From the NCBI RefSeq assembly GCF_004795735.1, contig NZ_CP039247.1, forward strand, positions 1,426,001 through 1,490,000: a DNA stretch of 64,000 nucleotides, in the 5' to 3' direction. Positions 38,821-46,813 of the stretch are shown in pieces (the first letter of the stretch is position 1; the number at the start of each line of letters is the position of its first letter). Source of the DNA: Corynebacterium endometrii. GTDB taxonomy: Bacteria > Actinomycetota > Actinomycetes > Mycobacteriales > Mycobacteriaceae. A model generated the notes under the pieces. That model was not told the origin of the DNA. It saw only the letters and a program-made list of their open reading frames with translations, and ran no database searches. Position numbers and translations under genes: made by a program.

Positions 38821-39768
38821 TTACACCGTCCTAATACGCGGGTTAATCAGAATGTAGAGAAGGTCAACGACGATGTTGACCACGATGAAGGACACCGCAA
38901 CCATGAGCGTTGCGCCCTGGACCACGGTGACCCAGTTGAACGCGATTCCGTCGATGAGAACGCGGCCCATGCCCGGCAGGGAGAAGATGATCTCAATGAC
39001 CACCGCACCACCCATGAGGTAGCCAACGCGCAGACCGAGCACGGTCACCGGCGTAATCAGAGCGTTGCGCAGGACGTTTCGCGCAACCACGGTGGTCTTG
39101 GGAATACCCGCGCCCAGTGCTGTGCGCACGTAATCGCGGTCAAGCTCCTCCACCATCGAAGTACGCACCACGCGGGTGAGCTGACCGATGACCGGCACGG
39201 CCAGCGCGAGGGCCGGCAGGAACATGCGGGCCGCCCAACCGGCAAAATCTTCCGCTGGAGCGGGCAATGGACCCGCAACCGGCAGCTTGCCGAGGAAGAC
39301 CAGGACCAGCAGGATAGCCAGCCAGAAGGATGGCATAGCGATGCAGACCACGGAGATGACGCGAATAATCTGGTCAACCCACTTGTCACGGTACAGTGCG
39401 GCCAGAACACCCAGGGGGAAGGCGAAGAGCACTGCGATGATAAGGCCCATGAATGTCAATTCCATGGTGACTGGGAGCGCGGCGAAGACCTTCTCCGCCA
39501 CCGACGCATTGTTTTGACCGTAGGTGCCCAGGTCGCCCTGGACCATGCCCAGCAGGTAGTTGCCGAAGCGCACCAACCACGGATCATTCAGTCCATGTTC
39601 CACACGGTATGCCTCAAGCTGTTCCGGTGTTGCCGAGTCACCAAGTGCGGAATATGCGGGGTCGATTGGAGATAGGGACATCAGGACAAAGACCATAAAT
39701 GTCACGCCGACTACCATGGCGGGTAGGGCTACGAGCCTTCGTCCGATGAGTCGAATCAGATTGTTCAT
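38821..39768 (-). CDS. siaF: ABC permease of the sialic-acid importer
   Basis: A 315-residue OppB/DppB-type permease with six predicted transmembrane helices. The N-terminal RRLVALPAMVVGVTFMVFVL helix precedes the SPIDPAYSALGDSATPEQ motif typical of DppB. The cytoplasmic EAA loop (ALGAGIPKTTVVARNVLRNA, about residues 205-225) contacts the ATPase. It lies downstream of the binding-protein gene, separated by a strong hairpin, and 2 bp upstream of the fused permease-ATPase gene. Confidence 0.9.
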   Translation of the reverse strand: MNNLIRLIGRRLVALPAMVVGVTFMVFVLMSLSPIDPAYSALGDSATPEQLEAYRVEHGLNDPWLVRFGNYLLGMVQGDLGTYGQNNASVAEKVFAALPVTMELTFMGLIIAVLFAFPLGVLAALYRDKWVDQIIRVISVVCIAMPSFWLAILLVLVFLGKLPVAGPLPAPAEDFAGWAARMFLPALALAVPVIGQLTRVVRTSMVEELDRDYVRTALGAGIPKTTVVARNVLRNALITPVTVLGLRVGYLMGGAVVIEIIFSLPGMGRVLIDGIAFNWVTVVQGATLMVAVSFIVVNIVVDLLYILINPRIRTV

Positions 39769-39848
39769 CTGGAACGTACTCCTGACATGAATTTTAAAAC
39801 TGAATTGGTTATATGGAGTTGTGTGCTACTCATCGAGTAGAAATAGGG

Positions 39849-39886
39849 GCGCCGGGAGGGTAGCGAAGCCACATACCTCCCGGCGC
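39849..39886 (-). other. Hairpin between siaE and siaF
   Basis: GCGCCGGGAGG and CCTCCCGGCGC form a perfect 11-bp stem with a 16-nt loop in the 140-bp gap. Without a T-run it more likely protects or attenuates the mRNA, giving more binding protein than permease, as is common in ABC importer operons. Confidence 0.65.
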
Positions 39887-39908
39887 GGTGTGTTAGGGGT
39901 TCCGGGGG

Positions 39909-41453
39909 CTAGTTGGCCTGTGCGGTGACCGCCCACAACCCGGTGGTGCCGATGGACTTGAAGTCAGTCAGCTTGTCCGCGGAGTACGCAGTGATCATGG
40001 TGCGGTGGAACAGTGGGTACATTGGAACCTCTTCAGAGATGAGGTCCAGGGCCTCGTTCCACTTCTGCTGCTGCTCCTCGCCTTCCAGCTTGGTTGCGTC
40101 CTGGATCAGGGTCTGGAGCTGGTCGTATGCTTCTTTGTCAGATTCCTGCCAGAAGGAGCGCTTCTGGGTCCAGACGTTATCGCCGTACCACCAGTTGATC
40201 AGCAGCGCTGGGTCATTACCGAATACGGATGGGTCACCTGGGGCCAGGGCCACGTCAAACTCTGGGGAATCAACGTCGAGGTGGTTGGAGTACAAGGACG
40301 CGGATGCCTCGGACTGGAGGTTGGTGGTGATGCCCACTGCCTCAAGGTCATTCTTGATCTGAGGCGCCAGGTTCTCAATCCACGGGTGGTCGGTGTTCAG
40401 CAGCGTGATGGACAGGTCGCTCACGCCAGCCTCTTCCAGAAGGGACTTAGCCTTTTCTGGGTCGTAGGTGTAGACGTTGGATGCCTCGTTGAAGTTAGGG
40501 TGGGCCTCAGGCAGGAAGGACTTGGCCGCCTTAGCCTTGCCGTCCATGTTGTTGGAAATCAGCTTCTCGGTGTCAATGGCGTAGAAGAAGGCTTGGCGCA
40601 CCTTGGCGTCATTGAACGGAGCCTTGTTGGTGTTAAAGAGGAGGAACGGGAGGTTGAAACCGTCCACCTCATCGACGGTCATGCCAGCAGCGGTCAGCAT
40701 GTCTACAGACTCAGAAGGAACCGCTTCCATGATGTCGATGGTGCCGGAGGTAGCCGCGGTGGTTCGGGCGGTATCATCCTTGATCACGTCCCAGGTCAGC
40801 TTCGTTGCGCCGGCTGGGTGCGGGCCGTTGTAGTTCTCGTTTGGAACCGCGACGATCTGCGAATCGCTAATGGATTCATACTTGTATGGGCCGGAGCCGA
40901 TTGGCATGTTCGTAAGGTCGTCCTCGGATGCGTTGGCCGGGATGATCTTGACGATAGCCAGGCGCTGGTTGACCAGTGAGAATGGCTCCTTCAGCGTGAT
41001 GGTGACGGTCTTGTCATCCTTGGCCGTGATCGAGTCGATGAAGTCCAGCATCGTGGCGTAGAGGTTGCCCTCTGCCATGGCCGCCTCGAAGGAAGCAACC
41101 ACGTCATTAGCGGTGACATCGGTGCCGTCGGAGAACTTTGCGCCGTCTCGGAGCGCGATTTCGAGTTCAGTGTCGGAAACGGTGGTTGGCTCCCCCGCCG
41201 CGAGCGCTGGGTAGGTGCTGTAATCGTTCATGTTGAACTCATACAGACCCTCAACTACGTGCCAGTTGGTTCCCATCGCGAGTGCGGAGGACGTGTTGGT
41301 TGGGTTGTAGTTAGTGGTCTCATACGCAACGCCGAGATTAATCTCACCGTTGCCCGATTCGGTGGTGGAACTATCCGAACCACCGGAACATGCAGTAAGG
41401 GTGAGCGCCATTGCAACTACGGCCGCTGTAATGCCGCGCTTCTTGCTGAACAT
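39909..41453 (-). CDS. siaE: Solute-binding lipoprotein of the sialic-acid importer
   Basis: A 514-residue family 5 (oligopeptide/nickel-type) extracellular binding protein. The N-terminus is a lipoprotein signal with lipobox LTAC at about residues 19-22, so the protein is anchored outside the membrane. Family features include the NLGVAYETTNYNPTNT start of the mature domain and ALRDGAKFSDGTDVTANDV. It captures substrate for the permease encoded downstream. Sialic acid is assigned from context (nanA in the same operon, the permease-ATPase fusion). ATG 41453 follows GAGAGG. It lies 56 bp downstream of the first hydrolase gene, with probable co-transcription. Confidence 0.88.
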   Translation of the reverse strand: MFSKKRGITAAVVAMALTLTACSGGSDSSTTESGNGEINLGVAYETTNYNPTNTSSALAMGTNWHVVEGLYEFNMNDYSTYPALAAGEPTTVSDTELEIALRDGAKFSDGTDVTANDVVASFEAAMAEGNLYATMLDFIDSITAKDDKTVTITLKEPFSLVNQRLAIVKIIPANASEDDLTNMPIGSGPYKYESISDSQIVAVPNENYNGPHPAGATKLTWDVIKDDTARTTAATSGTIDIMEAVPSESVDMLTAAGMTVDEVDGFNLPFLLFNTNKAPFNDAKVRQAFFYAIDTEKLISNNMDGKAKAAKSFLPEAHPNFNEASNVYTYDPEKAKSLLEEAGVSDLSITLLNTDHPWIENLAPQIKNDLEAVGITTNLQSEASASLYSNHLDVDSPEFDVALAPGDPSVFGNDPALLINWWYGDNVWTQKRSFWQESDKEAYDQLQTLIQDATKLEGEEQQQKWNEALDLISEEVPMYPLFHRTMITAYSADKLTDFKSIGTTGLWAVTAQAN

Positions 41454-41509
41454 AGCTGTACCTCTCTTTTTCTAAAGTCGTGGGACTCTACGCCCCGCGA
41501 GTTAGGGAT

Positions 41510-42322
41510 TTATGAAGTTTTGTCCCGGGAGCTTGAGCCGAACGCGTCAACCATCGACTCAAGTTCCCCGAGAAAGTCATCGAGAAATTCCGGCACCATT
41601 GCATGCGTGCCGCCCGGAAGCAGGCGGGCCGATACGCACGGGTTGCCTAGTTCCTGCACCGCCCGGACCCCACTGTCCGCAACGATGCAATCCTCACCAT
41701 CGCTGGTCAGAGCAAGGACGGGAACGGCGATCCGGCGAAGGACGCTAAGCCAGTCCTCGGAAAAGCTGACTATTCCGGTCGAAACTAACTCAAGATCCAC
41801 GAGGGACTGACCCCACAACCAGCCCACGTGCTCCACCGGCGCCCACTGGGGACGCTTCTCGGCATTTTCTGCAATAGCTTGCGCGGGAGATTGCGACCAG
41901 TCCTTGGTACGCTGCCGCGCCTCAGGGGCATTGCGCTTGAAGGTTTGCTTCCATTCGTCATTAAGCCACGCCGGATCGGCCAACAGGGCAGCGCCCACGA
42001 GGTCTGGGCGGGATTCAGCAATCTTGGTTGCTACGGCCCCACCCATGGAGTGGCCCACGAGTACCGGCACCTGGTTGGCCGCGTTCGCCACAAATTCAAT
42101 GGTCGCTATGGCTTCTGCCACCGTCGCTCCGAAGGGATCCTCTAATTCCTGAGGGGTAAACCTCCGGGATTGCCCATGGCCTAGGGCATCGATGGCAACG
42201 ACTAGATACTCGGCACCTAAACGCTTGGTCAGCGGAGCCCACCACAAGCCGGAGTTACTCACGCCATGAAGCAAAATCACCAACGGTTTACCCGGTTGGC
42301 CGCTAACGGAGAAATGCAACAT
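41510..42322 (-). CDS. Alpha/beta hydrolase at the head of the sia operon
   Basis: A 270-residue single-domain alpha/beta hydrolase. The oxyanion region is LLHGVSNSG, the nucleophile elbow is GHSMGG (about residue 92), the acid is probably the Asp in LTSDGEDCIV and the catalytic His lies in PGGTHAMV (about 248). No signal peptide is present, so it is cytoplasmic. It starts the operon hydrolase-siaEFGI-nanA and has a candidate NanR palindrome upstream. Removal of O-acetyl or other esters from imported sialic acids is a plausible role but is inferred only from context. ATG 42322 follows GAGGGAGGAAA. Confidence 0.75.
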   Translation of the reverse strand: MLHFSVSGQPGKPLVILLHGVSNSGLWWAPLTKRLGAEYLVVAIDALGHGQSRRFTPQELEDPFGATVAEAIATIEFVANAANQVPVLVGHSMGGAVATKIAESRPDLVGAALLADPAWLNDEWKQTFKRNAPEARQRTKDWSQSPAQAIAENAEKRPQWAPVEHVGWLWGQSLVDLELVSTGIVSFSEDWLSVLRRIAVPVLALTSDGEDCIVADSGVRAVQELGNPCVSARLLPGGTHAMVPEFLDDFLGELESMVDAFGSSSRDKTS

Positions 42323-42396
42323 TGCTGTTTCCTCCCTCTTCGCCGTTATTCAGATCACAGCGCCTTATCTCCTGTGACCCATAAACGATTCTATAG

Positions 42397-42410
42397 GTAT
42401 GACGTCATAC
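42397..42410. promoter_or_regulatory. Palindrome at the sia operon promoter (NanR-like)
   Basis: GTATGACGTCATAC is a perfect 14-bp palindrome, 75 bp upstream of the first hydrolase ATG, with the symmetry of GntR/FadR-type operators. On the minus strand TATAGAAT follows it and may be the -10. It shares the TCATAC half with the three longer NanR-like sites but is less similar to them. Confidence 0.5.
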
Positions 42411-42595
42411 GCAGGGATGGATTCAATTTTTCACCCCCGCCCCGGCCTGCGGCCACTTGCCCGATCCCAAGCCGTGGAAGACCACTCAAGCCGCCGGGCA
42501 TTTAGGGAGCCCCGTCAACGCGACGACATGTTCGGCGTTCCCCGGCGCGGAGGCAGTGACCCCCACCGCTAGCCGCCTAAGGGCAAACGGCCCTT

Positions 42596-42617
42596 AACAT
42601 CAGACATCATATGTGTT
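42596..42617. promoter_or_regulatory. NanR-like 22-bp site, copy 1
   Basis: The site begins AACATCAGAC and continues TCATATGT after one variable base. It is shared with 43878-43899 (inverted) and 46626-46647, and sits upstream of the sia operon about 200 bp from the palindrome at 42397. Confidence 0.6.
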
Positions 42618-42798
42618 ACCCAGCCATGTTGCGGTTCACCCCTCATGAGGCGGGCATGGTGCCCCTAAATTTCTTAGACCGAGCGGCCAAGAAGCCCATG
42701 CGTAAGGCGTGGTCAGGGCCACATTTTTCAGCGAGTATCCCGCGTGCCCGTTCCCACACAATCAAACAGAAGCGGAAAACTGCGATTTCGCCCCGCCG

Positions 42799-43755
42799 CT
42801 ACCCCCGCTTGCTGAAAAACCGTTTAATCGAGCAGTTCATCTCATGCCAGGAGGCAACCGGATATCCCAGCGATCCGTGGAAGGTACCTTCCCACATATG
42901 CAGTTGCGCCTCTACTCCGGCATCCACCAAGTCACAGGCGAAGCGAATTCCTTCATCCCGCAGCGGGTCGACGGGATTGACCACTACGAAGGATGCCGGC
43001 AGGCACCGGTCCGCGTCGGCCAGCCGTACCGCGGCCGCTTGTACGTCCGGCATCACCTCCGCGGGATTAGCGCCAGCGCAGTACGCCGCCCATGCGTGCC
43101 GGGCCGCCTTAAGCGTCCAAATAGGACCATCTGCGCACGTTTGCATGGAGCGTTCCTGCAGCAACGGATCGATGCAGGGTTCGAGGTACACGCAGGCCGA
43201 AACCTGCGCACCTCCTTGGAGCAGATATTCCACCACGGCGGAGTATAGAAGCCCCGAGCCCGCGGAGTCCCCGAAACCTAGAAGCGGCGCCGAGGGATAG
43301 GCCTGCTGCGCCCACTCAAAAGCCGCAACAACGTCATCGCGGCCGGCCGGAAAAGGATGCTCCGGGGCTAACCGATACTCCGGGGAGACCACTCGAACCC
43401 CTAGTTCCCAGGCCAGCATGGCGTTGCGCTCATCGTCGAAGTGGGCGCGTCCGGCCACGTATCCCCCGCCGTGCGGGGCAACCATAATGGGAGTATTAGC
43501 CCCGCTCGTTTCAGGGCTTGTGGGAGAAAGCACCCTGAGGGCTAACTCAGCCTCACCGTAAACGCGGGCAATCCGTACCACCTGTATATCGACGGACGGT
43601 CCCGGTTCACCGCCGCTTCGGCCCGTGCGGGACGCGTTACCCCGTCTCGCAGCCTGTTGCTGCAGCGCATCTCCACCGGCGCGCATGGCCTTCACGTCCC
43701 ACGTAGTTTGTTCTGGGGCCGTGACGTTATCACGCAATTCTGGTTGGATAAACAC
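42799..43755 (-). CDS. HSL-type alpha/beta hydrolase
   Basis: About 318 residues (337 if TTG 43812 is used). It belongs to the hormone-sensitive-lipase/acetyl-esterase family: the oxyanion motif is HGGGY, the nucleophile elbow GDSAGSGL, the acid in VNPVDPLRDEG and the His in GTFHGS. No signal peptide is visible. GTG 43755 is chosen for its GGTAGG spacing, but the start is uncertain. It is transcribed divergently from nanR with a NanR-like site between. Family members remove acetyl or short acyl esters, so sialic-acid O-deacetylation is a reasonable hypothesis, unproven. Confidence 0.72.
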   Translation of the reverse strand: MFIQPELRDNVTAPEQTTWDVKAMRAGGDALQQQAARRGNASRTGRSGGEPGPSVDIQVVRIARVYGEAELALRVLSPTSPETSGANTPIMVAPHGGGYVAGRAHFDDERNAMLAWELGVRVVSPEYRLAPEHPFPAGRDDVVAAFEWAQQAYPSAPLLGFGDSAGSGLLYSAVVEYLLQGGAQVSACVYLEPCIDPLLQERSMQTCADGPIWTLKAARHAWAAYCAGANPAEVMPDVQAAAVRLADADRCLPASFVVVNPVDPLRDEGIRFACDLVDAGVEAQLHMWEGTFHGSLGYPVASWHEMNCSIKRFFSKRG

Positions 43756-43877
43756 CGAGTACCTACCATCCTTCGATAGACCAGCCTCGCAAGGCGCGCT
43801 TTGGCCCAACAACGGGCTCTGGTGTGTTTTTCACGAGGCGCCGGGCGGTTTTTAGCGCTAGAGTTATCCCCAGAATA

Positions 43878-43899
43878 CAGACATATGAAGTATGATGTT
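43878..43899. promoter_or_regulatory. NanR-like 22-bp site, copy 2
   Basis: Read on the minus strand, the site is AACATCATAC followed by TTCATATGTCTG. It lies in the gap between the second hydrolase and nanR, so it can control both. TATTCT on the minus strand and TATAGA on the plus strand flank it as possible -10 elements. Confidence 0.65.
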
Positions 43900-44082
43900 T
43901 ATAGAAATCTAGCCCCTCGGTTCAGGAGAGCATGCCGCGAATGCTGCGTGCGCCGCCGCGCCCCCAAAGCTATACACAACAAGCGCCCGATCCACGGACT
44001 CGCGGTGGCTAGACCGCTTACGGGGCGGCGTTAACCCAATCACCACCCCACATCCCTCAGAAGAATTTGGAGCTCAGCACCA

Positions 44083-44787
44083 ATGCCCCGCGGAACTAGC
44101 GCTGCAACCCAGGCCCAGGAAGGCATCATCAATTACATCAGGGTTAACCGACTCGGCCCTGGCGATATTCTTCCTAGTGAGACATTTCTGTGCGAGGAGC
44201 TTGGTTTCTCCCGCACCTCGGTCCGGGAGGCTATCCGCACGCTCAGTTCTCTCGATATCGTTGAAGTTCGCCACGGGCACGGTACCTACGTGTCCAATAT
44301 GTCCCTAGCCCCAATGATCCAGGGCATGATCTTACGCGTCGTCCTCGACGCCGATAAGTCACTGGCCACGCTGGATCATATTGTTGACCTCCGGAGCGCC
44401 ATCGATCATTCCTTGGCGGAAGAGTTGGTAGAGATCTGGAAGGACAGGGACACCGCCCCGCTTTACGCCATCGTGGACGAGATGCGCACACGGCACGCCA
44501 ACGGGCAACCCTTTATCAACGAGGATCGCGCCTTTCACCGCGCGCTTCTAGGTGAGATCTCCAACCCCCTAATCACGGAGCTTTCCGATGCCTTTTGGGA
44601 GATTCACATGGCGCTCATGCCAGAATTGGAGTTGCGCATGCCAAGCGATATTGCGCTGACCATTGAAGCCCACGCTGACATGGTCGGTGCTCTCGAAAAA
44701 GCCGATCCGGACCTTTTCAAATCCCTAGTAGATGAGCACTACGCCCCGCTGCGCCGCACCTTAAGCTCTATCGGCGGCGAAAAGTAA
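44083..44787 (+). CDS. nanR: GntR/FadR-family regulator, probable NanR
   Basis: A 234-residue regulator. The N-terminal GntR winged helix (about residues 8-75) includes LPSETFLCEELGFSRTSVRE and the wing VRHGHGTYVS. The C-terminal FCD ligand domain (about 95-225) has the conserved Asp/His pattern, including DRAFHRALL and EAHADMVGAL, that binds a metal and effector. Its place among nan genes, and the repeated site beside three transcription units, make it the likely sialic-acid-responsive repressor. ATG 44083 follows GGAG. It is convergent with nanE. Confidence 0.87.
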   Translation: MPRGTSAATQAQEGIINYIRVNRLGPGDILPSETFLCEELGFSRTSVREAIRTLSSLDIVEVRHGHGTYVSNMSLAPMIQGMILRVVLDADKSLATLDHIVDLRSAIDHSLAEELVEIWKDRDTAPLYAIVDEMRTRHANGQPFINEDRAFHRALLGEISNPLITELSDAFWEIHMALMPELELRMPSDIALTIEAHADMVGALEKADPDLFKSLVDEHYAPLRRTLSSIGGEK

Positions 44788-44874
44788 GGGCCTATCCCGT
44801 GGCCCGCGATGCGCCCGCGTCGGTGGTCCATCCTGAGCCTCGACGGGTCGCGTTATTCGCGGTACCGCGGTGGC

Positions 44875-45597
44875 CTACTTAAGCAACGAGCTGAAGTAAC
44901 CAGTAATCCAGCCGGGATCGGTGATTGCGGTACCGGCGATGATTGCGTCGGCCCCGGCTAGCAGGCCGTGGGCAACGTCGGCCGGGGTGTGGAAGCGGCC
45001 CTCGCCAATCAGGAACGCGCCGTCACCAATGAGAGCACGCCCCTCGCGCAGGCAATCATAATCCGGCCCCGGGGTCTTTTCGCGGTGTTCCGTGTAGCCC
45101 GCCAACGTGGTGGAAATGATGTCCGCGCCGGCCTCGTACGCGGCCTTAATCTCCTCTGGCGTGGCGCAATCCGCCATGATCAGCGCGCCTTCCTCGTGCG
45201 CTACCGGAACCAGGTCGGCAAACTCGGACCCGTCCGGGCGCGAGCGGAAAGTTGCGTCCGCGCACACGACGGCCGCCCCGGCCCGGGCTACCGCCGCAAC
45301 GGATTTCTTGCTCGGGGTGATATAGACGCCGGTGGTTCCCTCCTTCGTGAGGCCAAACACAGGCACGTCGCATGCTTCGGCGATGGAACGAATGTCTTCC
45401 AGCCCACCGTAACCGCCGCAGCGAATGGCTGGGGTCCCACCATCCACGCACGCCTTGGCCACATGCGTCAGGGTGTGGGTATCCCGCATCGCGTGGCCGT
45501 CCGGCGCCTGGCATGAGACTATGAGCTGCCCGCGAACCAAATCGATGATTTCCTTGCGGCGTTCCTCCAGGTTCGAGGCTTTGAATGCAAATGTCAC
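44875..45597 (-). CDS. nanE: N-acetylmannosamine-6-phosphate 2-epimerase
   Basis: A 240-residue TIM-barrel epimerase converting ManNAc-6-P to GlcNAc-6-P. Family features are LIVSCQAPDGHAMRD near the N-terminus (commonly VSCQALPxEP), VVCADATFRSRPDG, the ADIISTTLAGYT segment with conserved Thr and Tyr, and the phosphate-binding C-terminal AIIAGTAITDP. GTG 45597 follows AGGAG. It is the second gene of the nanK-nanE operon (53 bp after nanK) and ends convergent with nanR. Confidence 0.93.
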   Translation of the reverse strand: MTFAFKASNLEERRKEIIDLVRGQLIVSCQAPDGHAMRDTHTLTHVAKACVDGGTPAIRCGGYGGLEDIRSIAEACDVPVFGLTKEGTTGVYITPSKKSVAAVARAGAAVVCADATFRSRPDGSEFADLVPVAHEEGALIMADCATPEEIKAAYEAGADIISTTLAGYTEHREKTPGPDYDCLREGRALIGDGAFLIGEGRFHTPADVAHGLLAGADAIIAGTAITDPGWITGYFSSLLK

Positions 45598-45650
45598 GAT
45601 CTTCTCCTTCAGATCACAGATATCCGTTACCAGCCTAGTGGCGCGGCAGC

Positions 45651-46586
45651 CTAGGCCTGTGCGCGCGCATAAGCCGCGGCCGCCACCAGGGGCGCATTCC
45701 CGCGCAGCGCACTGGTCAAGACCGGTATGTCCTTGTTAGGGCGCAATGCCCGTTCGCGGATTCCCCGCTTGATGGGTTCGGTGATGACGGACCCAATCCC
45801 GCTCACCCCTCCACCGAGGACGATTCCCGATACGTCAAAAGCAGACGCCAGCGGCCCCAGCATCGCGCCCAGGCCGAAGAGGTTTCCTTCGATGACGGTG
45901 CGGGCGAGCTCATCACCGGCCTCGTAGCAAGCGAGCACCTCGCGCAGTTCGATTGCCGCCTCCGATGGGTCGGTCCACGGAATCCTTCCCGCATCCGGGT
46001 TGGCTGAGAGCACCTCGTAGTAGCGGGCTAGCGATGGCCCCGATGCAATATTTTCCACCCGGTCCGCCAGCCCCCGGCAATCCGCCGCTACCAAATCAGA
46101 GAATTCTCCGGCGCTGCCGGTGGGACCGTCAATTAGCTCGCCATCATCAATCACGGCGCCGCCAATTCCGGTACCCAGGGAAACGTACAAAACCCGCCCC
46201 GTCAGCCGCTGACCGGCACCCAGGTGATGCTCGCCCCAGGCCCAAATGCGAACGTCGTTGTGACACGCGACAGGCGCCTTAATATGCCGGTGGACTATCT
46301 CCGTGAGGTTAGTGCCTGACCACCCCGGAATTGTTGCGCCGTTATAAACAATCTCCCCTTGCGGGGCTAGGACCACACCCGGGGCTCCGATCCCTACCCG
46401 AGTCGGGGGCTCCGAAGCTCGAGCCAAGGCCTCCTTAACCGCAAGCTCACACTGATCCGCGATGGTGGAGCCCGGGGGCTGCGACGGAACCCTGCCTTCC
46501 GCCTCAATCTCAAAGGGGTTGTCATCCGGGATTATGCCGTAGGCAATCTTCGTGCCGCCGATATCCAGTGCCAGGGTGGAAGCCAC
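45651..46586 (-). CDS. nanK: N-acetylmannosamine kinase (ROK family)
   Basis: A 311-residue ROK kinase. The N-terminal ATP-binding LALDIGGTKIAYG, the GIGAPG motif, VSLGTGIGGAVI and the GIVLGGGVSG segment near the end are all present. Phosphorylation of ManNAc is assigned by linkage to nanE. The usual ROK zinc-binding HxCxxGxxGCxE motif is not visible: the matching region reads TGSAGEFSDLVAADCRGL. GTG 46586 follows GAGGGG. A NanR-like site lies 40 bp upstream. Confidence 0.88.
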   Translation of the reverse strand: MASTLALDIGGTKIAYGIIPDDNPFEIEAEGRVPSQPPGSTIADQCELAVKEALARASEPPTRVGIGAPGVVLAPQGEIVYNGATIPGWSGTNLTEIVHRHIKAPVACHNDVRIWAWGEHHLGAGQRLTGRVLYVSLGTGIGGAVIDDGELIDGPTGSAGEFSDLVAADCRGLADRVENIASGPSLARYYEVLSANPDAGRIPWTDPSEAAIELREVLACYEAGDELARTVIEGNLFGLGAMLGPLASAFDVSGIVLGGGVSGIGSVITEPIKRGIRERALRPNKDIPVLTSALRGNAPLVAAAAYARAQA

Positions 46587-46625
46587 GGTAAGCCCCTCTT
46601 TCAGTGCGCAAGCAGTATTTACCTA

Positions 46626-46647
46626 AACATCATACATCATATGTATG
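46626..46647. promoter_or_regulatory. NanR-like 22-bp site, copy 3
   Basis: The site is AACATCATACATCATATGT followed by ATG. It lies 40 bp upstream of the nanK GTG, where a bound repressor would block the nanKE promoter. It also carries two direct ACATCATA half-sites. Confidence 0.68.
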
Positions 46648-46700
46648 CCGCCGAAGTGCCAAATTGCTCGCGGAAACCCGCTCTCCTAGGCCCCAAACGC

Positions 46701-46753
46701 AAAGGCCGCGGCACGCCTTTGGGAAGCAAAGCATTCCCGAGGCGGACCGCGGC
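46701..46753 (-). terminator. Terminator after uraA
   Basis: On the minus strand GCCGCGG and CCGCGGC pair with an inner GC-rich stem, followed by CTTTG. It lies after the uraA stop and before the nanKE operator. Confidence 0.55.
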
Positions 46754-46813
46754 GGGGCCGCGACGCCAATCCCGGAGTCCACCGGGTTGCGCAGCGTTAT
46801 CCGTTGCCGCGCA

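Larger units (their letters stand above)
42323..42798. other. Gap between the two hydrolase genes
   Basis: No gene is supported in these 476 bp. The gap holds the two NanR-like sites listed separately, and a possible GlxR/CRP-like site on the minus strand at 42344-42359 (TGTGATCTGAATAACG, 9 of 12 positions). The frame of the upstream hydrolase stays open for 51 codons after its TAG stop (42643-42798). Confidence 0.4.

Noticed and set aside
40005-40979. A 324-codon open frame opposite siaE
   Set aside because: It is antisense to a well-supported lipoprotein gene, has no recognisable domain and a Val/Gly/Arg-rich composition produced by the complementary codons.
42611-43300. A 229-codon plus-strand frame over the HSL hydrolase
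   Set aside because: It overlaps the catalytic part of the hydrolase on the other strand and has no domain; Ser/Arg-rich shadow.
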